Assembly: GCA_008921705.1 (NCBI GenBank)
Contig: VFFE01007669.1
Location: 3,222,141 to 3,286,140, forward strand
Origin: Burhinus oedicnemus
Lineage: Eukaryota > Chordata > Aves > Charadriiformes > Burhinidae
Direction: 5' to 3'
Length of the DNA: 64,000 nt
Shown one piece after another: positions 37,301 through 50,287 of this stretch. Below the pieces are notes generated by a model. That model was given only the letters and a program-made list of their open reading frames with translations. It was not told where the DNA came from and ran no database searches. How positions within the stretch are numbered: position 1 is the first letter of the stretch; the number at the start of each line of letters is the position of its first letter. Position numbers and translations under genes: made by a program.

Positions 37301-38829
37301 TCCTGTGCTACATTTTTCAAGTCCTACTCCAAAAGGGGTAACCAGCCCATTAGTATAGGTGCCAGGAAGCTCGCTTTTGTGACATCTTGCCAAACACACC
37401 TACTTTCACTGGACCATAGAAAGATCAATCCTGTCTGAAAACCACCCATTACCTAAGACACCTAATTTATATTAGAAGCTCACTAAAAGGCACTGTCTGG
37501 CCCCCAACCTTCACTTCCAATGATAAAGAGGATGTTTTACACCGTATGTGACACTTAATCAAAACCGATATTCTTTAACAAACCCTTAACCTCTAGCACA
37601 CAGGAGTCATATGAGGCCAAGGGACAAGACACAGATCCAGCTCAGGGTGGCATATCCTTTGATTAAGATGATACAGATTTCCCATTTTTATCAGGGTTAC
37701 GGATTCTGGATATATCCCTTTTTGATTTGTCAGCATTAAATTTCAGTAGAGGTTCAAGCCAAAGAGAGACCAAGACTAGTTCTCTCTTCAACTGCGTATT
37801 AGGAGATAATTTCTCTGAATCCTCTGCAGTAATGATCCTCAGATCTTCTGATCTTTCTGTAAGCAAGTTTTCCTGGGAACCTGGATTTAAACTATGGCAC
37901 AAACCTTGCTTGCATCTGGGTCCTTTCTTAAGGAGGAGTATCTAAATACACTTATTCTGCGAGCCCTGAAATGGACCTTTTTTTTTCCTTTCCTCAGGTC
38001 TTTTTCAAAGAGGCAAACCTTCAAGTGAGTTCTTTCACCCTCCCTTGGATTTCTGGGGCAGGAGGTTTTACTTACGGAGTATATAGTACTTTAGACAAGG
38101 ATTGCAAACTTCAGGGGGGTTAGACAATTTCCACTGCCTGCAGTACATTGGAATCTCAGTATAGTCGACTTTACTCCTGGGTGATTCCTCCCTCCCCCCC
38201 TCCACGTTTTTAGGTAACCCCTTGTTCTAGCATTTGTATGTAGCCGATGTGGGCACGGGGAGGTCTCTCAAATTCCACGACACAGGGGAAAGTTTGGCTG
38301 TTTTCCCTCTGTTTAGTCTAATTTCTAAGTTGGAGATTTAGATTTTGTTTGGAACGTGGTTCTGCAGAAATTATTTCTAGTCATTATTCCTTGAAAATAA
38401 CGTGCTGCTTGATTACTAGTGTGTAGAGAAGATCTTGGAAAGGGTTTTGGTTTTCAGTTGTATGTTTTTAAACACTGAAGTGGCACATCTGTTCTGTGAG
38501 GCTCTGTGGCTGGCTGGAGAACGGCGGATACAGGCTCGCTTCTGCTGAGTGCATGATATCCTCATTCAGCACCCAGAAATGTTTCTTATTTAGACAGTTT
38601 TCATTTTTATGATCATTACTAATACATTTATAAGAAAAGCTCTTTTTGTGAGGAACTGTCTTTCTCCTACTTTTCCACCAGAGCAAGCAAGCCCCTCTCC
38701 CCTTGCGGAGAAGCCCAGATCATCTGCAAATTTCTCTAGCACAAAAAGGAAGATGATGATTTTACATGACTTTGGGATGCCAAGGAAAAGAGACAAGCAG
38801 GAAGCATTGGTTCTCAAACCTTTCAGGCC

Positions 38830-38853
38830 TTTTTTTTTTTTTTTTTTTTTTTT
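38830..38853. repeat. Poly(T) tract, 24 bp
   Basis: An uninterrupted run of 24 T is preceded by CAGGCC and followed by AAACACCG. It could be the tail of a minus-strand retroposed sequence, but no source gene was recognised in the flanks. Confidence 0.9.
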
Positions 38854-41478
38854 AAACACCGTAAGGGAAGAAGGGGCAATGTATATAGGATACTTTTAAG
38901 AGAGAACTTCAGTCTTAGAGGGAGCGAGCTGTAATCATCTTAAATTATCTTTAAAGGCAACTTCTGTTTAGCAAATGCAAAGCTGACAAGCAAAAATCTG
39001 GAGGACTGGTTCTAGTTTATAGCATATCACATACATCAAAGGTCAGCCTTTTATTCTCCTGTACCTTGGTTTTTAAAACTTCATTAATAAACAGAAGCAT
39101 AATCAAGGAGAAAGACTCACATCTCAGCTGCCGCTCCAGTTCCTTACCCATCTTGACTTCTTAATCAGAAAACTAATTGGGCCTTGAAATGTTATTTTTT
39201 CTTAAATCTCTTCAGATTTAATCAGAGTGTTCTGCTGGAAGCAATCTTTCACTTAAGATTTCATAGCAATGTAGCTAGAGAAACCATGTCATTTCCTGCG
39301 TCAAATACATCAAAGTTCTGTGTGTTGGGTTTTTTTAACTAAGTATGTCCTATGCTTCAGTTTGGGTCTCTTTCCTCTAAAGAAAGAGTGTGTTTTATTT
39401 CTTATTTCTGCTAGGGGGTGAATCTGCTCTACTGCAATGCAGTCTGAAATTAATAAATTCCCAGGGAAGGAGGAGCAGACCGTCCTCCTGGGCAATGTGC
39501 TTGGATGGGAGCTGACAGCAGTGGCAGGGACGCTTTCTACAACCAGCAGCACCTCTGTTGCACGTGGTATGAAGGAGAGCCTCTTCATATTGTCATCTAA
39601 TTAAAAGGCAGATTCTGCCGTGACTGACTGCTACCACTAATAGTTAACAACGCTTTCCAAACATGAGTGCTTTACCGGAGAAAGGAACGGGTAGCTTGTG
39701 GGGAGCCTGAGGTGGGCCCGGTTTTACCTGAGATGGAGACGTGTACAGTCGCGTACCAAAGCTGAGTGGGTTTGAAATCTTGTCTCACTGCTGTTTCTTG
39801 CAGGAGGACCGAGTCTGCCTTACCCCTAACCTGGCCATTTGGTTTACTGTTCGTTATGTCTCGGCGAATACTTTTATTCTCTAACAAGATGGGAGGGAAG
39901 TTAATGTTTCCAGATTTAAAGCTTGCTGTTGCAGAGATTTGGCTCCAGAGTTCCCCGGAGGAAGGTGCTTCCAGGGGGCCGGAGGGCTGGATTAAAGTAT
40001 TTAACAGCTTGCTCAGGTTGACTTTACATATGGGGTCAGTTAAAAGCTGTGCGGTCCCGTGGCAAGGTGCCAGGTTTGTGTTTCATTTTAAATTGAAGCT
40101 TTTTAAAGAGTGAATGAATGCTGGGGGATGGTTTTCTTTTTCAGCTTTGTTTTAAACCCAAGATTTGGCCCCAATGTTAAAGGCATCGCCCCGTGAGGAG
40201 GGAAATCTTGCGTGGCTTTGCTGCCCAGGTACAAACCCTGTTTCCCACCCCTGCACACGCTGCAGCTTCGGGCTCCCTCTGCCGACCCTCAACTCGGGGG
40301 GCAGGGCTGGGGGTGCTCCTCCGAGGCTTCATTAAACCTGATTTCAGCCCAGCCGAGGACACGCAGGTGTGCCAAGGGTCCCAGGGCACAGCTGGCCCCC
40401 GCCAGCACGCATCCCCACCCAGGCGAGTCTCCTGCAATTACCCTCCCATCTATTTATCCCCTGGCTGAGGTCCCCAAGGGCTGGTGACTCTGCAGTGTGG
40501 GGCACCACCCTGTCTGGGGCACCCGCTTCATCTCAACCGTCTTCATCCTGTGGCTGAAAGCAAGCACTGGACACGGAGCGGCTGGAAGTCACCCCTTGCC
40601 CTGTGAACGGGGAGCTGCTGTGAGGACAGGCCCTTGGACTCCGGTCCCCTTTCGCTGCTCTTGCCCCTGACAGGAGCTGGCAGTGACAGCCTTTCCCTTC
40701 TCTGAAGCTCCTCTCCTTGTGAACCGCTCAGCTACACAAATACACGACACACAAATTCCTGGAATATACAAATTCCTGCACGTGCCCTCCGCTTTGCAAG
40801 GCACAAATTAGGAAGTAAGTAAGACACCGCCTGCCTGTTCCAGTGATCACAACAGTGTCCACAGAGCACAGACTTCTGTCTGTGTTCACAAATATTAATA
40901 AAAAACCCCCTCTTTTGTATCTGCCCAGAAAGCAAGCTGGAGCTCATTATAGCTGCATGCTCTATGGAAGCTTTAAAAGTGGTGAGTACAAGATACCTGG
41001 TAAAACTTCAACAACATATAATTAGATCTGAGTTGCCTATTTTCTGAAAAATATATTGAATTACTTGCCAGTTTTGGCCCTGGGATTAGGTTGTAATACA
41101 GGATGCTGAGAATTTTGAGAAAATTCAGGAGTGAAAAAACAAACTAGCTTGACACAGACTAATAGACAGGAATAAAAGAAAAAAAAAAAAGGCTATCTTA
41201 AATGCTGGTGGCAGGTCAACATCAGTATTTAGAAATTAAATCCTAAATCTGATTTGTGGACTAGCAGCAGCTTGTGATGAGTGCTGCGGGGGGTCGAGGG
41301 GCAGCCCTGGGGTCCCTGTGGGGTCCTGGTTCTCTGTGAGCTTTGCAGGTGCCACCTTTGGGCCGACTCTGCTGGCACCACCCCAGCGGCGGTGCAAGCT
41401 GGGCAGGGGAGCTCAAGGAGGGCTGAGGGCTGCTCTGCTGGCTTCGTCCCAGACCTCCCAAAGGATTGGCTGAATAGG

Positions 41479-41497
41479 AAAAAAAAAAAAAAAAAAA
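41479..41497. repeat. Poly(A) tract, 19 bp
   Basis: An uninterrupted run of 19 A lies next to a GC-rich stretch, with no identifiable retrocopy. Confidence 0.9.
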
Positions 41498-42096
41498 GAA
41501 ACCTGATGACACTGCTGTGGAAGGGTTAAGGTGTCTGTTGATGCCCACCTTGGCCATGCAGCTACAGCCCCACTTTCAAAGGAGCTGAGGCCCTGCTCTG
41601 CTGGCTCTGCCTCCCTCCACAGCTCGCAGGCATGCAGGTCCTACAGACTCCCATGCGTTTGGGGAGGATGAGGATCTTAGGTCTTGCAAAACTGAGCAGG
41701 AAAACAATTTAGAGCACCCCTGAAATGTACCATGAGCCCATCTACAGCTGGTTGACGGATGCAAGTACCGAGAAGAAAGCTAACTCATTCCACGGGACAC
41801 GCAGGCTATGGCAGATACGAGGGTATAAAAGATGCGAGCAGGTCGCTCTGGCGCCTGAGGAGGGACAGTGCTGCTGAGGGCCAGCACACCTGCCTGCCGT
41901 CAGGCCTGGGCTGCAAAGTGCCCTGCATCCCCATCACACGTCTCCTTTCACTTCCACTGCTAATTGGCACTTTTTACCCATTTTTGCATGTGGAGTGTGT
42001 TAGTACAGGATAGGGTTATTATCAAATTAATTAGGAGCTCCCTCCAATTATTCCTGCTGTGCCTGACGGGCTCTCCCTGCTCCCCCTGAGGGGCTG

Positions 42097-42302
42097 ATTG
42101 GCTACTATAAACTCTCTGGCTTTAAATGACTGAGCGGTGCCACGGGCTCATTAATGGCGCTGCCTCGCTGTGCTCCCCCGCCTCGTCACCTCCCCATCGG
42201 TGCCGGCAGTGCCGCTGCCGGTTTGCCTCCCTGGTGCCGACGAAGCACCCGGGACCCAGCGAGTCCTGCAGCCCGACAGGAGTTCGGGTGCCGCTCCAAG
42301 AG
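42097..42302 (+). promoter_or_regulatory. Promoter-like module with first-exon-like CpG-rich block
   Basis: An inverted CCAAT box (ATTGG, 42097-42101) and a TATAAA (42106-42111) are followed, starting where transcription would begin (about 42,137), by a CpG-rich block. That block ends in a good splice donor, CCAAGAG followed by GTGAGG at 42303. The 42,010-42,060 sequence just upstream holds AATTAATTAGG and CAATTATT homeodomain cores. No protein is evident: the open frame from 42,126 is compositionally biased and has no family match. It could be a noncoding RNA promoter or a conserved enhancer. CCAAT and TATA are only 4 bp apart, which is unusually tight for a promoter and argues for caution. 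Confidence 0.3.
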
Positions 42303-42923
42303 GTGAGGGCGGCTGCGCCGCCTTGCTCCCGGGGAGCTCAGGGACAGTGCCAGCCGGTGAGTGACCCTTCTCCTTGCACACACGAGCACGGGTCTTCAGG
42401 GTGGTCCCGCACCCTGGCAGGGCAGGGGCGGTTGAGCAGCATGGCTTTAGCTGGGGGATGTGACAGGAGGGGATGGCAGGGGATGAGCGGAGTGGAGAGA
42501 TTTATCCCAGCACCAGCATCGCCGCCAGCGAGGGCGAAGCTGCAGTACCTGGTGTCAGAAACAGGCAGCTGAGGCTCTCAGGCAGGGGACAGGGATTTAG
42601 GCACTGGATCTTGCAACGTACAAAACCACAACAGCAGCTAAAGCCAACCCGGGTGCAGAGATTTGCTTAATTAAGAAATAAGCACATAGTTGTGGGTCAG
42701 TGACTACACAGCTGATTGGCTGAGGCTGTTTTATTTTGGAATAATTTACAGTTGTTAAATGGATTTGGAAAAGCCTTAATAGTGGTTATTAAACTATTGA
42801 CTTAGCCTGACGTGTTTAGTGTAGTAATCCATGTTTGTGTCTGTCGCTGTGATGAGGCTGCCGGAGCCAGGAAAGGTGCCCGGAGCGCTGTCAGCCCCGG
42901 GCAGGGAGCTGCGCAGCCAGCAG

Positions 42924-42998
42924 GGCCACAGGGCTGGGTGGGCAGTGTGGCCACAGGGCTGGGTGGGCAGCGTGGCCAGAGGGCTGGGTGGGCAGCGC
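42924..42998 (+). repeat. Tandem repeat, three copies of 25 bp
   Basis: Three consecutive units begin GGCCACAGGGCTGGGTGGGC. The second differs from the first at one base and the third at two or three. This is a small minisatellite that has spread recently or stayed homogenised, in otherwise unique GC-rich DNA. Confidence 0.95.
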
Positions 42999-43851
42999 TC
43001 CTCCTGCCAGCCAGGGAGGACTCAGCAAAGCTCTTCAGATTTTATCTGGGTCAGAAACGATGCTTGGCTTTCCCGTAGTTACAAATTCATTATGTGCATC
43101 TCCATCGCCGTCTACTGAACCCAATTGAATGTCAAAAAACCCTCCTGTGCAAAGAGTGGCTTTTTTTGCACCTGTGCAGAAGCAGACTCATTTTTAACTC
43201 ATCTTTGCAATGAATAACTTCAAGTGCAATACTTGCCGAGTGGCCTTCTGGCCAGCAGTTCAAAATGTTACACGTGCATCTATACCACAGTGCAGAATAT
43301 GTTACCTAAGGACTACAGAGCACATGTTTTATGATGCACAGAAGAAATTCCTGCAAATGGACTAAATATCTCCAACTCATCACATCTGCTGTCCACAGGT
43401 GATTTACAGAGCAATTCTTATTTTCTTTTTGTTTTCTTTTGCATGCTGGTTAAAAAGGCAATGGACAGAATTTTAAAAGGCAAATTCCCTATTTTTGCTT
43501 TGTTTAACCCCTAAACTGTGTACAGTACTAGATGTTGGTCTTGCCTGAAATGCTGTTCTGTGGGCTGGCAGCTGCGTGTTTAGCAGAGAGGCTTTGCTAG
43601 GAGAAGTGGAGCTCTTGGACGTTTTACAAGAAAGTTGTTTCTCCAAAATGTCAGTTGATGACTGAACTCCAGTAGACGTTGACTAGGAAGAAGGAATGCT
43701 AAGCAGTCAGATTAAAACCAAAAAAATAAAGAAGAAATGCATTTTCCCCTCTAGACTTTCACTCCCTCATCTCAGGCAATATTATTGTTTCATTAGTTGC
43801 CCAGTTAGCCAGAACGCCTTCGGGGAGAGACGGGACCTACATTTCGAAAGG

Positions 43852-43872
43852 AAAACAAACAAACAAACAAAC
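43852..43872 (+). repeat. (AAAC)n microsatellite
   Basis: About five uninterrupted AAAC units. Confidence 0.9.
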
Positions 43873-44901
43873 CATCGTGCAGAACCTCTCATCTATCCCT
43901 GCTAGTTTTCAAAGCAAAAAAATTCAAGACTCCTTTACAATATGATAAAAGGGCGGGGGAGGTCAGAAGCTGGTGGCTGCCTTTGGAGGTCACCTTTGAA
44001 GGCTGCAATGTTTTTATTCCCCCGTCCTCTCTTAAGATCACTGCTTTGGAAACACACCTTCAGTGTGAATAACGACCTGCTGGACTGAAAGGGGATTTTT
44101 AGGTTGCAGTAGAGAAGAAAAAACCCCACCTATTCAGTAACAATTACAGAAATGTCGTGAAGTCCACTGTCAGGAGCACCGGTGTGAAGTGCCTGCATAG
44201 AGCCGTGTTTCCAGGTTCAGCAAACCTTGACCAGCAATAGGAAACTCCCCATCATGGCCCATTTACAGCCGGGACTCCTACACCAGCCCGGGCTGCCTGG
44301 CACGCTCATTGGCATGCCAGCAGTCACGTTACTGTTTTTCCAGCCATTTCACAGGCCCAAGGTCAGATCAAAAGTCTCCTTTTCTGGCAGCATTCCCAAG
44401 TTTTCGTGTGTGTTTAGCAATGCAAAACCAAGTAACAGCAGCAACAAAGCCCGCCACATCCCCATGCAGCTATTGCACCCAAGTAGTCGCGTCTCGATAT
44501 GCCCTGGTGGTGCAGAAGCATGCCTGCAATGTGCAGCCAGGTAAGAGCCGGGCACTTTCTGTAGTAGCTTCTGGAACATCACCATTTCTAGGGCTGCAAA
44601 AAAGTGGGGAAAAGGTGCTTCGTGAGTCAGCAGTGAAAGTGTGCGTTTCCTCAGCTCGAGTTCCCTCTTCTCTTAGTCATCTCCTGGCAGCTTGGATAAG
44701 AACTGAAACTGTGGGCTTTGGGAATAGTCCCAATAAAACATGGTTTTATTCATTATTTTTTTAATGTACCTGGACATTTTTTCTTCCTTTTACCTTTTTA
44801 CTCACGATCATTAGTATTTCTACTTTAAAAAGACCATTTTCTCATTTAAATTGTGCTACAGTTGGTTTTTAGTCTTAGAGTTGAGAGATATTTCTCTATT
44901 T

Positions 44902-44966
44902 TATATATATAAAGTATATACACACACACAAATACACTCTATAGATATATATATATATACACACTA
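44902..44966. repeat. AT/AC microsatellite
   Basis: Alternating TA and CA dinucleotides (TATATATAT, CACACACACA, then ATATATATATATAC) with short interruptions. Expect length variation between individuals. Confidence 0.9.
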
Positions 44967-47900
44967 CTTCAAGTGGGAGTTGCTGTTTTTCACACATACT
45001 AATCTATTCAATAGTAAAGAACAACATGACAGTTTTCTATCATGAAATGGAAAGCACGCACAAATTTAGGGGCTCCACGTATTTCAGAACTGTGTAATGT
45101 CATTGTATTTACCTCGAAGTACTCTGTGGAGTATCCTGTGTGAGGGCACTAATCTAGATAGTTCATGTAAGACTGTGGAAATTCAATTCCAGAAATGAAC
45201 CTTTGCATCTCTAGGAACAGCTGGAGAGGCTCAGGTCTACTCATCCCACTCAGAATGGACACGAGGAATTTGGATTAGATACAGATGGAGTGGGGATTTC
45301 GTTAATGACAGAAAGAGAGGCAAACATGTTGAGGCATAACTGCCTGAATACAAACGCATAATATCTGTGTACATATTTCTGACTTTAAACTATGAACATC
45401 ATAAATATGCTATCATGCAAGAGGCAAAGCATGTGCAAATGTAACAATATCCCATTACCTCTCCAGCAAAAAAGAATTTTCATAACTCATTCATACCCCA
45501 TTGAATAAATGCTAAGATTCACTGTTGGCTGTTAATTATCCTCTACAAAGACCTGGTTATTGTGTTCAATCTTAGTAAAGGCGCAGTTGTTATTGTAGTG
45601 TACATAGAGAGAATGGTACCTGAGGGAGCAGGGAGGAAATATGCTTGTGCAGAATTTTAACAAGGAGAGCTCTGCTGCACAGAAGGGATTCATAGGGTGG
45701 GATTTTGATATGTGCTTCAGGAAATTAAGCTTTTTCAAGACAAAAACCTTGCTGTGACTCTTTTGAATACACGATATCGCCCAGTATTTGAAAAACGCCA
45801 GCCACTTAAAAATTGCTCACTGTTATTAAAAGGAATTTCTAAGACTACTTTGATTGAAGGGGTAGAAGGGCGGAACCAGTCTGTTTTTCCCCCAAAGTCT
45901 ATGACCTCATAATTGTATCAAGGCAGGTGTATGCAAGAGCTCACAAGGCCCATTCATCTCCCTGGGGTTTTTCAGGAGCACTTGGAGGCCACCTGCAGAA
46001 GGCAGCAACCTGCTTCCCCCACATCAGCATGGTGGAGGAACTGGGACCCTACACAGGAGCTTTCCCTGCAGGTCCCAGTGCAATGGCACAGCAGGAGAGC
46101 ATCAGCTGGAACTGCCCTTTGGGCTGGGTGCAATGCCGAGGCCACCGGGATTCACCAGACTTCAGAAAAAGAAGACCTGGGAACAAAGGTGATTTATCCT
46201 TGGGAGTGATGTATTTTCTGTGCTGCACTGTTGGAAATGCTGCAGTTGTGTGGCATTCGAGCAGGTCCAGGAAAGATCCACTGAAGGTGTTATTTTAATG
46301 GGTGAGTTCTTTCCCACATGCCCTCCACTATTTGAATGTCAGGCCGGAGGAGGCAAAGCCTTGTGACATTTGGGTTGCTAAAGTCATTGTTTTTGGTATG
46401 AAGTGGGTTGGTGGCTCTAGGCCCACGTGGGAGGACCAGCCTTGCTCAGAGGTAGCACGGTGGCTGCAAGGAAGTCCATCTCTCCCTATTTCTTTTTCTC
46501 ATTTCTGACCTATGCCCCTCTTCTCCTTGGTTGCACAGGGACAAGTACGGAGCTCACACAGTTGTGCTACTTGCTCCAAATGTGCATGTTGAAAGGAGAG
46601 AATAAAGCATGTAGCTTTGGGTGGAAATACTGGGAACAACAAGAAAACAGAATAAACAAACCTGAAGAAAAGAGAAGCAAAACTTTTATAAATACCAAGC
46701 ATAGCTAGGGATGAAGGGAACAGAAAGAAGATATTGTCGGTCAGGAAAGTGAAGCAAGAACTTTGGGGTGAGATATAAGAAACCATGAAACATCACAGGA
46801 TGACCCACTGTTGGTCCAGCTTACCAAGGCACCGGCTGTGGCACAGCCCTGTTGAGGTGCCCTTCCCTGAAGGGCCAGTTTGATATGACTCTAGTAGTCC
46901 TGCCATTGCCTGCTCAACTGGGCTGGAACAGAATGGGACACTTCTGCAGTCCCTAGTGGCTAATTCAGTAGAGCAGTTAAGAAAGCAACACCAGGAGACA
47001 GTTCACTTAGGAGATACTTGGACCCTTGCCTTGCATTGAAAAGGAAAGACCTGTGTAGGCTTCCCCCAGAATCCCAAACTTGGTGTAACAGTGAACTCGA
47101 TTAATTATACCTTCTGCTCACTGTGTTCAGCATTAAATCCTCTCTGACCTTTGAGCAGATACTGTAGTTGAGAAGAGTTCATGTCCACAGACTTCCAACT
47201 TACAGCAGCTAGAAACAGTCATCAGCTAGAAACAGTTCATTAATAAGAGTCTAGATAGTGTGGTGTGTTGTTTCATTCACTACTTTTAGGTTCTTTGAGG
47301 CCAAGCTGGGAGATGCCCACTGCCAGATGGCCAGCAGGAGCTGTAGAGCATCTCTCCCACGGTGAGACCCGATATTTAAACCTGACGTTTGCTGCTAAAA
47401 TGGTGTGTGTGAACAAGTAGGATCCCAATGCATTTCCACTATTCACAGCCTGGGAAATGTTGCAAGACCATTTTGTCTCTAAGTCTTCTTGTTAGCAGTA
47501 TTATTTTTTGCATTTTAGCACACCCCTGGGTTAGAAGTTGTAACTATTTTGGGGTTTTTAATAGTGTTACTACAAACTGTAGTATTCTAATAGCTGCTTG
47601 CAAAGTTCTTGTTTATTTGGGAGCAAGTTGTAAGTATCACATCTGTATAACTTGATGTTTAATATTAAAACATCTTGAGAATATTTTAAAGATTTTTTTT
47701 TTTTTATTTCCTCTGTTGACTTTTGTGATGAGTCAGAAAATAGTTTTGACACCCCTTCTGCCTCTGATATTCTTGACCCCCAGCTGCTGTCCTGCAGCTG
47801 TAGCAGACGCACACCGCACCTCCTGGGGTCTCACTGGCAGCACAAGGGGAAAATAGCCCTCAGCCAAATTCCACGGGAGGCATGCTGTGCTCCGTGTGTA

Positions 47901-50287
47901 AAGCTGGTGGATCAAAGACGTAAGCTAAGAGTATCGTGGGTTTTTTTTTTCAGTTCCTGCAGGGAGGTAAGACCTGCCTTAACTAGATTTACCTTCTAGG
48001 AACGCAGTGTCAGTGTGGAAGAATGCTGGGTCTGGATTGTATTTATCAGCCTTATAACAAAAGGATACAAAAATGAAGACACAAAACGTTGTAAGGCAGA
48101 ACTGATCAGCTGGCCAGTGTCTAAGGGATATATTCGTATTCGTGTCTCAGAAGTGCCAGCACGATAATGTTCAGATGCTCAGGCAGAGCAACAGAGCGGG
48201 CAGACTGTCAGGGCTCCGACCCGAGGAGCGGTGACAGTTTACTTTCCCTCCTCCCCTCCATTTTTTCCCTCATTCAACCAAGCAGCATAACCACCTAGCG
48301 CTGCAGCATTTAAGTGCTATTTTGCAACAGACACACACAACCCAGCGTACGGGCTTTCCTGGTGTCTGTGTTGCATCTTGTTATTATGACTCTCCTCATC
48401 TATTTCTAAGTGTGCTACTCCCAGTGAATGGCTGCCGTTTTCTTAGGGCTCAATTCCTACCACGGTTGGATGTTACACAGCAGATGAACAGTCCATTTGC
48501 TTGTGTAGCCTTCAGTTTTGGCCTGACTAGCGGCTTACATATGGTTAGTCTTTACACACGAGGGAAAGAAACACCAAAGCAGATGTTGTCTGCAAGTCAG
48601 AGAGCTGTTGAGATGAGCTAGGACCTCTGAACGTTCAAGCAAACGTGCATCAAAATACAGGACACCTTACTGCAGTGGTATTTGCGGTCTCGCTTTTCAC
48701 ACCCCGTGTCGCAGCAGCAGCAGGTATTTGCTCAAGGGTGGCTGTTCCCTGGTGAATGTTGTGCCTTGACGTGATTCAGGCCAGTGCTGGTGGGAAGGAG
48801 CAAAGAAGCCCAGCTGGGACTGCCAGCTCTGAAGGGTTTGGGCTCCCCCAGCAGAGCCTGGATCAGCCTGAAGCACCTGGCTCCTCTTCTGGAGGAGACT
48901 GTGCGTGACTGGAAGAAGAGCTAGAAGAAAAGAGAGGCTCTATTCCTACTCAAAGAGTAGGGAAGGTCACTGAGGACACACCTGAAGACAGAGAAGTCTA
49001 AGCAGGGTGGGCACACAAGGTAGGTGACCGTGGCTTCGGGCACCTGGTACACAGCTGGGTTGTGCTGCGTAACAGAGCTCACTCAGGAACTCAGCATGGA
49101 AGCAAATGCCTGTGGAAAATAAACGTGTGTCAAATGCACAGATGATGGATGGAGTGAGTAATCTCGCAAGATACGTGAGAAAAACATAGAGATGAGATCA
49201 GCCACAGGGGAAGTAGACCAGAGACTGGGTAAAAGTGGAAAAGAAACAAAGGGAGGGAGAGTTATCCCTCCTTTTTTGACAGTTTTGGGGACTAAAACAA
49301 CTATCCAGTGTAAGCACTGAATCAGAAATGTTTTTTTCTTTTTTGTGTGAAACAAACCAAAATAGATCAAGAACTGCCACTAAAATGTGAGCCTGCTTTC
49401 TGGAATGGAAAAAGGAAACATACAGCAAGAAGGGGGTTAAAAAGTAGCAGGAGGAAGGACTTCATCCTTCTCCTACTCATCCCTAACCTTTTCCTGGGAA
49501 CTACCTTTGCTGATGGAAAGATATGTCATGTAAACCATGCAAATTATTTTTTTTTGTATCATGATTTCACTTCAAACACAAAAACAAATGTGCCACTCTG
49601 GGCTCTTTCTAGGTGTCATGGTTTGGGTTTGGGTTACCTCAAACCAGGACATGAGGCTTCTCTGGCAACTCCATGTGCCTCAGGCACGCACCACTGCCTG
49701 TCCCACCGCCCTGCCGTGCTCGGCATTGCAAGAGCAGCCAGAGAGCAACAGGGCAGAAAGGCTGAGGGGGCACTGGGTGCCGGGGTCTGGAGCCCTGGTG
49801 GGAGGGGAGCCGGCAATGCTATTTTCTATGTGACAGAGGCAAAATAATGGCACAGACCACGTCAGTGACGGCCAGATGTGATGCCAGCGAAAGCAGCAAC
49901 GGTGAGACCCACAGTGTGTCTGGACAAGGGAATGTTACATCCTTGTTTTGATGACTTTTAATATCTTCCTGTTATTAACGATGCTGCTGCTGAATGCCCC
50001 TTCCTATATGCAAACGTTCCGCGTGACCACAGGCATGCCAGCGTAGTTGGTCAGAGTCGGCGGCGTGCAAGGAGCCCAGCCCGTGGCACTGTGCGTGCGT
50101 GAGTACCTCCGTGCCCCTGAGGAGTCTGGTTGTATCTCGTATGCCTACCTGGGCGAGTAACGTGAAGGTTCATATGGCCACCAGGTCAGGCTGTGGGGGT
50201 ATTTTGATTTAAACACATCTCATATATGGCAAGGGGTATCATTGTATTTTTCAGCTTTGCTTTTTCCAACAATTTTAGATACCTCAT

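Larger units (their letters stand above)
34351..42090. other. Intergenic, no gene seen
   Basis: This is mixed sequence with homopolymers (24 T at 38,830-38,853; 19 A at 41,479-41,497), a GTG-rich run near 37,038-37,052, and GC-rich pockets near 40,200-40,560 and 41,280-41,420. AT-rich blocks at 35,470-35,650 and 36,350-36,720 have no recognisable repeat. No open frame shows protein family features. Confidence 0.6.
42999..50280. other. Intergenic, no established gene
   Basis: This is mixed sequence with microsatellites. No protein family was recognised in the open frames, including the longer ones at 44309-44764, 45927-46298 and 49347-49847, which lack conserved motifs and have no supporting splice or repeat structure. 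Nothing else stands out. Confidence 0.6.

Noticed and set aside
42126..42572. 148-codon open frame after the promoter-like element
   Set aside because: It crosses a good splice donor at 42,303 and is Cys/Pro/Ser-rich without a recognisable domain. If this region is transcribed it is more likely noncoding.
49347..49847. 166-codon open frame
   Set aside because: No recognised domain, irregular composition, and no exon-like flanks.
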